In this document: piece after piece, positions 27,704-30,433 of the stretch
Layout of the letters: every line of letters starts with the position of its first letter
How positions within the stretch are numbered: position 1 is the stretch's first letter
Virus record (IMG/VR): IMGVR_UViG_3300003890_000011
Location: 1 to 30,433 of that record
Reading direction: 5' to 3' (one strand)
DNA length: 30,433 bases
From: a virus
The notes under the pieces: generated by a model
The model's database searches: none
What the model saw: only the letters and a program-made list of their open reading frames with translations
Told to the model about the DNA's origin: nothing
Translations under genes and position numbers: made by a program

Positions 27704-29125
27704 TTACTCCGCTACCGTACCAAGTTTTTTATCAAGAAACTTTTGTAAATTAGCTCTAGGAATAGACCCAATTTTACCGTCGTTTGTACGAACTCGTACT
27801 TTGTTGCTATCCTGACCGGGTTGATACTTTTGTTTTAGTTCACCTAAAGACTCTCTTTTAACAAATTTTTCAACATCTCTACCGCTTTTAGAAATATCAT
27901 CTAAAACTCTTACTCTAGAATTTTCAACTTCATCTTTAAAGTTTGCAAGTTTAGCAGCAAATTGTTCATCACTATCAGTTTCTTGGGGAAGTTGTAATTC
28001 TAAACGTTTCATTTCGGGTTCGGCAATTGCTGTTCCGGAAATGGACTTACCGTACTGAGACAAAATTACTCTCAATTGAGCAGCTAAAGCAGTCTTATTA
28101 CCATCTGCTTCACCTATAAATCGTTTAACAGATTCAATTCTACCTTTAATAGGACCTGTAGAGAAGGTTTTCATTCCTTCAATCTTATCTAAACTATCTA
28201 GAGTAGTATTCATTCCACTAATTCTATCCACTTGTTTTTCACTTAATTCATTTTTTTCTACTTTTTGCCAATCAAATTTATCTTTATTTAATTCTAAAGA
28301 TTTATTTCTAATTTCTAGATTTTCAGCTTGACGAAAATTCTTACCTTCTTCTTTCATTTTTTCAATATTTAATTGAGCTTCTTGCGCTTCAGTTAAAGTT
28401 TTTTTACCAATTAATTGATCTTTAACTATATTACCATCAGAATCGTATGTAATCATTTTAGTTTCGCCACCTAGGTTGACGATTTCAGTACGGTTGCCTA
28501 ATGCTCTGTTGGTTCTCATAGCATTTAAAAGCTCTCTGTAAGAATCAATTTCTGATTGTCCTTTTAATTGAGCTTCTTTTAGATAACCAAAGTCAATAGG
28601 CTTAAAGTCTAATGGTATAGGACCTGACATTACATTTCCACCGGCAAACCCTGAGTATGTTACCGCCTTTCCTAGTGATTCTCCAAGAGATTGAATTAGA
28701 GCTGCTTTTCTATCTTTTTCAGCAGCTTCACTAATATCTTTTCCATATTGCTGTCTGGCTTGACGATATTGATCTAGTATTTGTTGTAGTTTAGTTTCTT
28801 TATCTTCAGGCTTCTCACTTGGTGGAGTAGCCATGGTCATATTTTGAATTTCTTCTTGATTTTTTGCAATATCCGGACTAACAGTTAAATTGTCATTAAT
28901 GAAATTTGGTTGATTCATCTCAGGTTGTTGAACTTCCATAACTTGAGGAGCTTCTATAACAGGTTCCTCAATTACAGGAGCTGGTTCCATTTCTTCAATG
29001 GGTCTCCCAATAAAACCTAATCCTTGATCGTCAAGGGTAGTTTCTCTCGGAACATTACCAGACATATCTCTAAACTGCTGTAAAGTATTTAGTAAATTTT
29101 GGTAATCGTTTAGTTTATTAGCCAT
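27704..29125 (-). CDS. Probable internal virion/coiled-coil protein, 473 aa
   Basis: AAGG precedes the start. N-terminal part is Pro/Glu/Val-rich (about 50-75), followed by coiled coils (DKETKLQQILDQYRQARQQYG and the ELNKDKFDWQKVEKNELSEK region) and a mixed domain. GGNVMSGPIPLDF near 160-172 is a possible turn-rich linker. No motif for enzymatic activity. It is the same length as the next protein, without obvious sequence similarity. Probably part of the virion ejection apparatus by position. Confidence 0.55.
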   Translation of the reverse strand: MANKLNDYQNLLNTLQQFRDMSGNVPRETTLDDQGLGFIGRPIEEMEPAPVIEEPVIEAPQVMEVQQPEMNQPNFINDNLTVSPDIAKNQEEIQNMTMATPPSEKPEDKETKLQQILDQYRQARQQYGKDISEAAEKDRKAALIQSLGESLGKAVTYSGFAGGNVMSGPIPLDFKPIDFGYLKEAQLKGQSEIDSYRELLNAMRTNRALGNRTEIVNLGGETKMITYDSDGNIVKDQLIGKKTLTEAQEAQLNIEKMKEEGKNFRQAENLEIRNKSLELNKDKFDWQKVEKNELSEKQVDRISGMNTTLDSLDKIEGMKTFSTGPIKGRIESVKRFIGEADGNKTALAAQLRVILSQYGKSISGTAIAEPEMKRLELQLPQETDSDEQFAAKLANFKDEVENSRVRVLDDISKSGRDVEKFVKRESLGELKQKYQPGQDSNKVRVRTNDGKIGSIPRANLQKFLDKKLGTVAE

Positions 29126-29128
29126 ATA

Positions 29129-29524
29129 TTACCTTTTATTAATCATGTCCATAAGAGCTTGTCTACGAGCTTTAGCATATTCAGGACCTTGAATAGATTG
29201 CTCTAGGTTGCCTAAATTCATTTGTCTAGGACGCATAGCCTCTGCAGATTTAGACATAGATCTACCAATTCCTTCTAGTGCAGATAGTCCAGCTTGAGCC
29301 ATTCCATTATCACTTTTACGATCATTAACTTCTTCAGTAAGATCCGCAACTTCTTGAGTATTTTGAACATTCATTTTATCGGTATCCTGTCCTAACACTG
29401 GAGCATTCTGAGATACTTTATTCCAGTCAATATTAGCAATATCTTTATTTGCTTGTTGAAGCTCTTGCTTATCAAGATCCTGTTGCATACCAAATTTTCT
29501 TTTGATGTCTGACCAGAAAGCCAT
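29129..29524 (-). CDS. Hypothetical virion-region protein, 131 aa
   Basis: Starts MAFWSDIKRKFG, an amphipathic helix, then acidic/Gln-rich helices and a short Met/Asn/Arg-rich end. AAGG precedes the ATG. Tightly linked (2-4 bases) to genes on both sides, hence cotranscribed with the ejection-like proteins. Family not recognised. Confidence 0.55.
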   Translation of the reverse strand: MAFWSDIKRKFGMQQDLDKQELQQANKDIANIDWNKVSQNAPVLGQDTDKMNVQNTQEVADLTEEVNDRKSDNGMAQAGLSALEGIGRSMSKSAEAMRPRQMNLGNLEQSIQGPEYAKARRQALMDMINKR

Positions 29525-29526
29525 AG

Positions 29527-30433
29527 TTAAGCCTTTTTACTTTTCTTTTCAAGTTTTTCTACTCTATCCATAAGATCTTTAGCAGCGGCTAATGCAGATG
29601 TGGCAACTTGACCAACATCAACGCTCTTAGTTCCTTCACTATCATTAGCTACCATATCTTTACCAGCTTCAGACTTTTCTAAATCCTGAGCCATGATACC
29701 AAGTCTTCTACCTTCACCATGTTTTTCTTGATTTTTATATTTGTACATGTATGGTTCTAATTTAGAAAGCAATTTATTTAGTTCTCCTTTAATTTCTTTA
29801 GGAGAAGCATTTTTTATATCTTTTTTAACTTCTTTGTCAGAAGCTTTCATTCCTGCAGCAGCCAAAGTTGCTCCTCCTGAAATTAAACTTCCCATAGTAG
29901 CTTGATTAGCTGCAGCTTGTGCTTGGGCTTGTCCAGCAAACATTTGAGCCATATTACTACTAGCCTGAGATAATCCACCAGCTTTACGCATTTCATTTTC
30001 AAATTGTTGTTGCTGTAAATTCTTATTGAACATTTGTTCTTGATTGCGTAATGCAGAGCCTTGCTCCGAAATCCTTTGTCTCTGTCCTAGGTTCTGACCC
30101 GCTACATTTTGTCTATTAGCAGCATTGAATTGATTAATAACATCTTGAGCAGACTTTACTTGTGATTGTCTACCAAACTGTTGTTGTTCCATTTGTCCAG
30201 CAGCTTGTGCAGCTTGAGCTAAAGCGTTTTGTTTAGCTTGTATAGATGCTTGTGCCATTTGTGCAGATTGCTGTTGAGCAGCTAAAGCACTTGCTTGTTG
30301 AGCTTGTAATTGTGCAGCGAGACTAGTACCAGAATCTGCCATGCCTCTTTGTTGCATACCAGCTTGAATATTAGCAAGATCAGACTTTTGTTCTGCACCC
30401 GATTTATCCATAAACTGACGGAAGATAATTCTA
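29527..30433 (-). CDS. Gln/Ala-rich virion protein with S74-type C-terminal chaperone domain, 5'-truncated
   Basis: The frame stays open to the window edge on the minus strand and no Shine-Dalgarno precedes the Met at 30411, so the start is likely outside. From that Met, residues 20-180 are strongly Gln/Ala/Met-rich helices, like phage injection-type proteins. Residues 190-294 match an intramolecular chaperone/S74 domain: SDKEVKKDI (S191, K196), YMYKYK, GIMAQDLEKS, VDVGQVA, and a final coiled coil. Ser to Lys spacing of five equals that of the endosialidase autocleavage pair. Usually this domain ends tail spikes or fibres, so its host protein is unexpected. Confidence 0.78.
   Translation of the reverse strand, partial: RIIFRQFMDKSGAEQKSDLANIQAGMQQRGMADSGTSLAAQLQAQQASALAAQQQSAQMAQASIQAKQNALAQAAQAAGQMEQQQFGRQSQVKSAQDVINQFNAANRQNVAGQNLGQRQRISEQGSALRNQEQMFNKNLQQQQFENEMRKAGGLSQASSNMAQMFAGQAQAQAAANQATMGSLISGGATLAAAGMKASDKEVKKDIKNASPKEIKGELNKLLSKLEPYMYKYKNQEKHGEGRRLGIMAQDLEKSEAGKDMVANDSEGTKSVDVGQVATSALAAAKDLMDRVEKLEKKSKKA

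Noticed and set aside
1-30433. tRNA, rRNA or CRISPR arrays
   Set aside because: No cloverleaf with CCA-type end, rRNA segment or regularly spaced repeats was recognised by eye; nearly all bases are coding. A tRNA scan would settle it.

Overview
The window looks like a contiguous piece of a double-stranded DNA tailed-phage genome (or a prophage-like copy of one) that is AT-rich and very densely packed. Genes abut or overlap by 1-50 bases (many ATGA and TAATG joints), there are no rRNA or recognisable tRNA genes, and the recognisable products are phage replication, recombination, nucleotide, lysis and virion functions. Several products carry lipoprotein signals or signal peptides, and two cell-wall lytic enzymes are present. 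I infer a Gram-negative host but cannot name it or a phage genus. Both window edges cut genes: an aminotransferase-like gene at the left and a virion gene with an S74-type chaperone end at the right.

Layout. About 1-25.3 kb is on the + strand. 0-3.3 kb: fold-type-I aminotransferase, two small genes and a class II (B12-dependent) ribonucleotide reductase. 3.3-6.3 kb: small lipoprotein, M15 peptidase, small membrane or coiled-coil proteins (a plausible lysis/envelope cluster), then a PD-(D/E)XK-like protein and small unknowns. 6.3-8.2 kb: three consecutive exported protease-like genes, two of them paralogous HExxH proteins and one a ClpP/SppA-type serine protease. 8.2-13.5 kb: small unknowns, RecB/Cas4-type nuclease, ERF-type annealing protein and two HNH endonucleases. 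13.5-13.6 kb: a short repeat- and palindrome-rich intergenic region. 13.6-19.6 kb: AEP-like primase fused to a DnaB-type helicase, a zinc-finger HNH gene, and a family B DNA polymerase split in two by another HNH gene. 19.6-25.3 kb: small genes, a metallophosphoesterase carrying an intein with a LAGLIDADG-type endonuclease, cytosolic ClpP, dUTPase, HNH protein and two unknowns. 25.3-30.4 kb is on the - strand: holin-like protein, GH24 lysozyme, and a run of probable internal/ejection virion proteins.

How it works together. The ribonucleotide reductase and dUTPase supply nucleotides. The primase-helicase, split PolB, RecB-like nuclease and ERF protein form a replication/recombination module. 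Selfish elements (four HNH endonuclease genes of homing or HNH type, plus an intein) sit in or beside exactly these genes, and their 3' ends carry the ribosome-binding sites of the genes downstream.

Most notable for follow-up: (1) the exported protease trio; (2) three promoters whose -10 element is exactly six bases from the start codon, implying leaderless mRNAs; (3) a genes-in-pieces DNA polymerase whose second half starts at a TTG served by a Shine-Dalgarno inside the endonuclease gene; (4) an intein inserted in the catalytic GH-SH motif of a phosphoesterase; (5) the iteron/hairpin region before the primase-helicase. All function calls are from reading motifs by eye; no database search was run.
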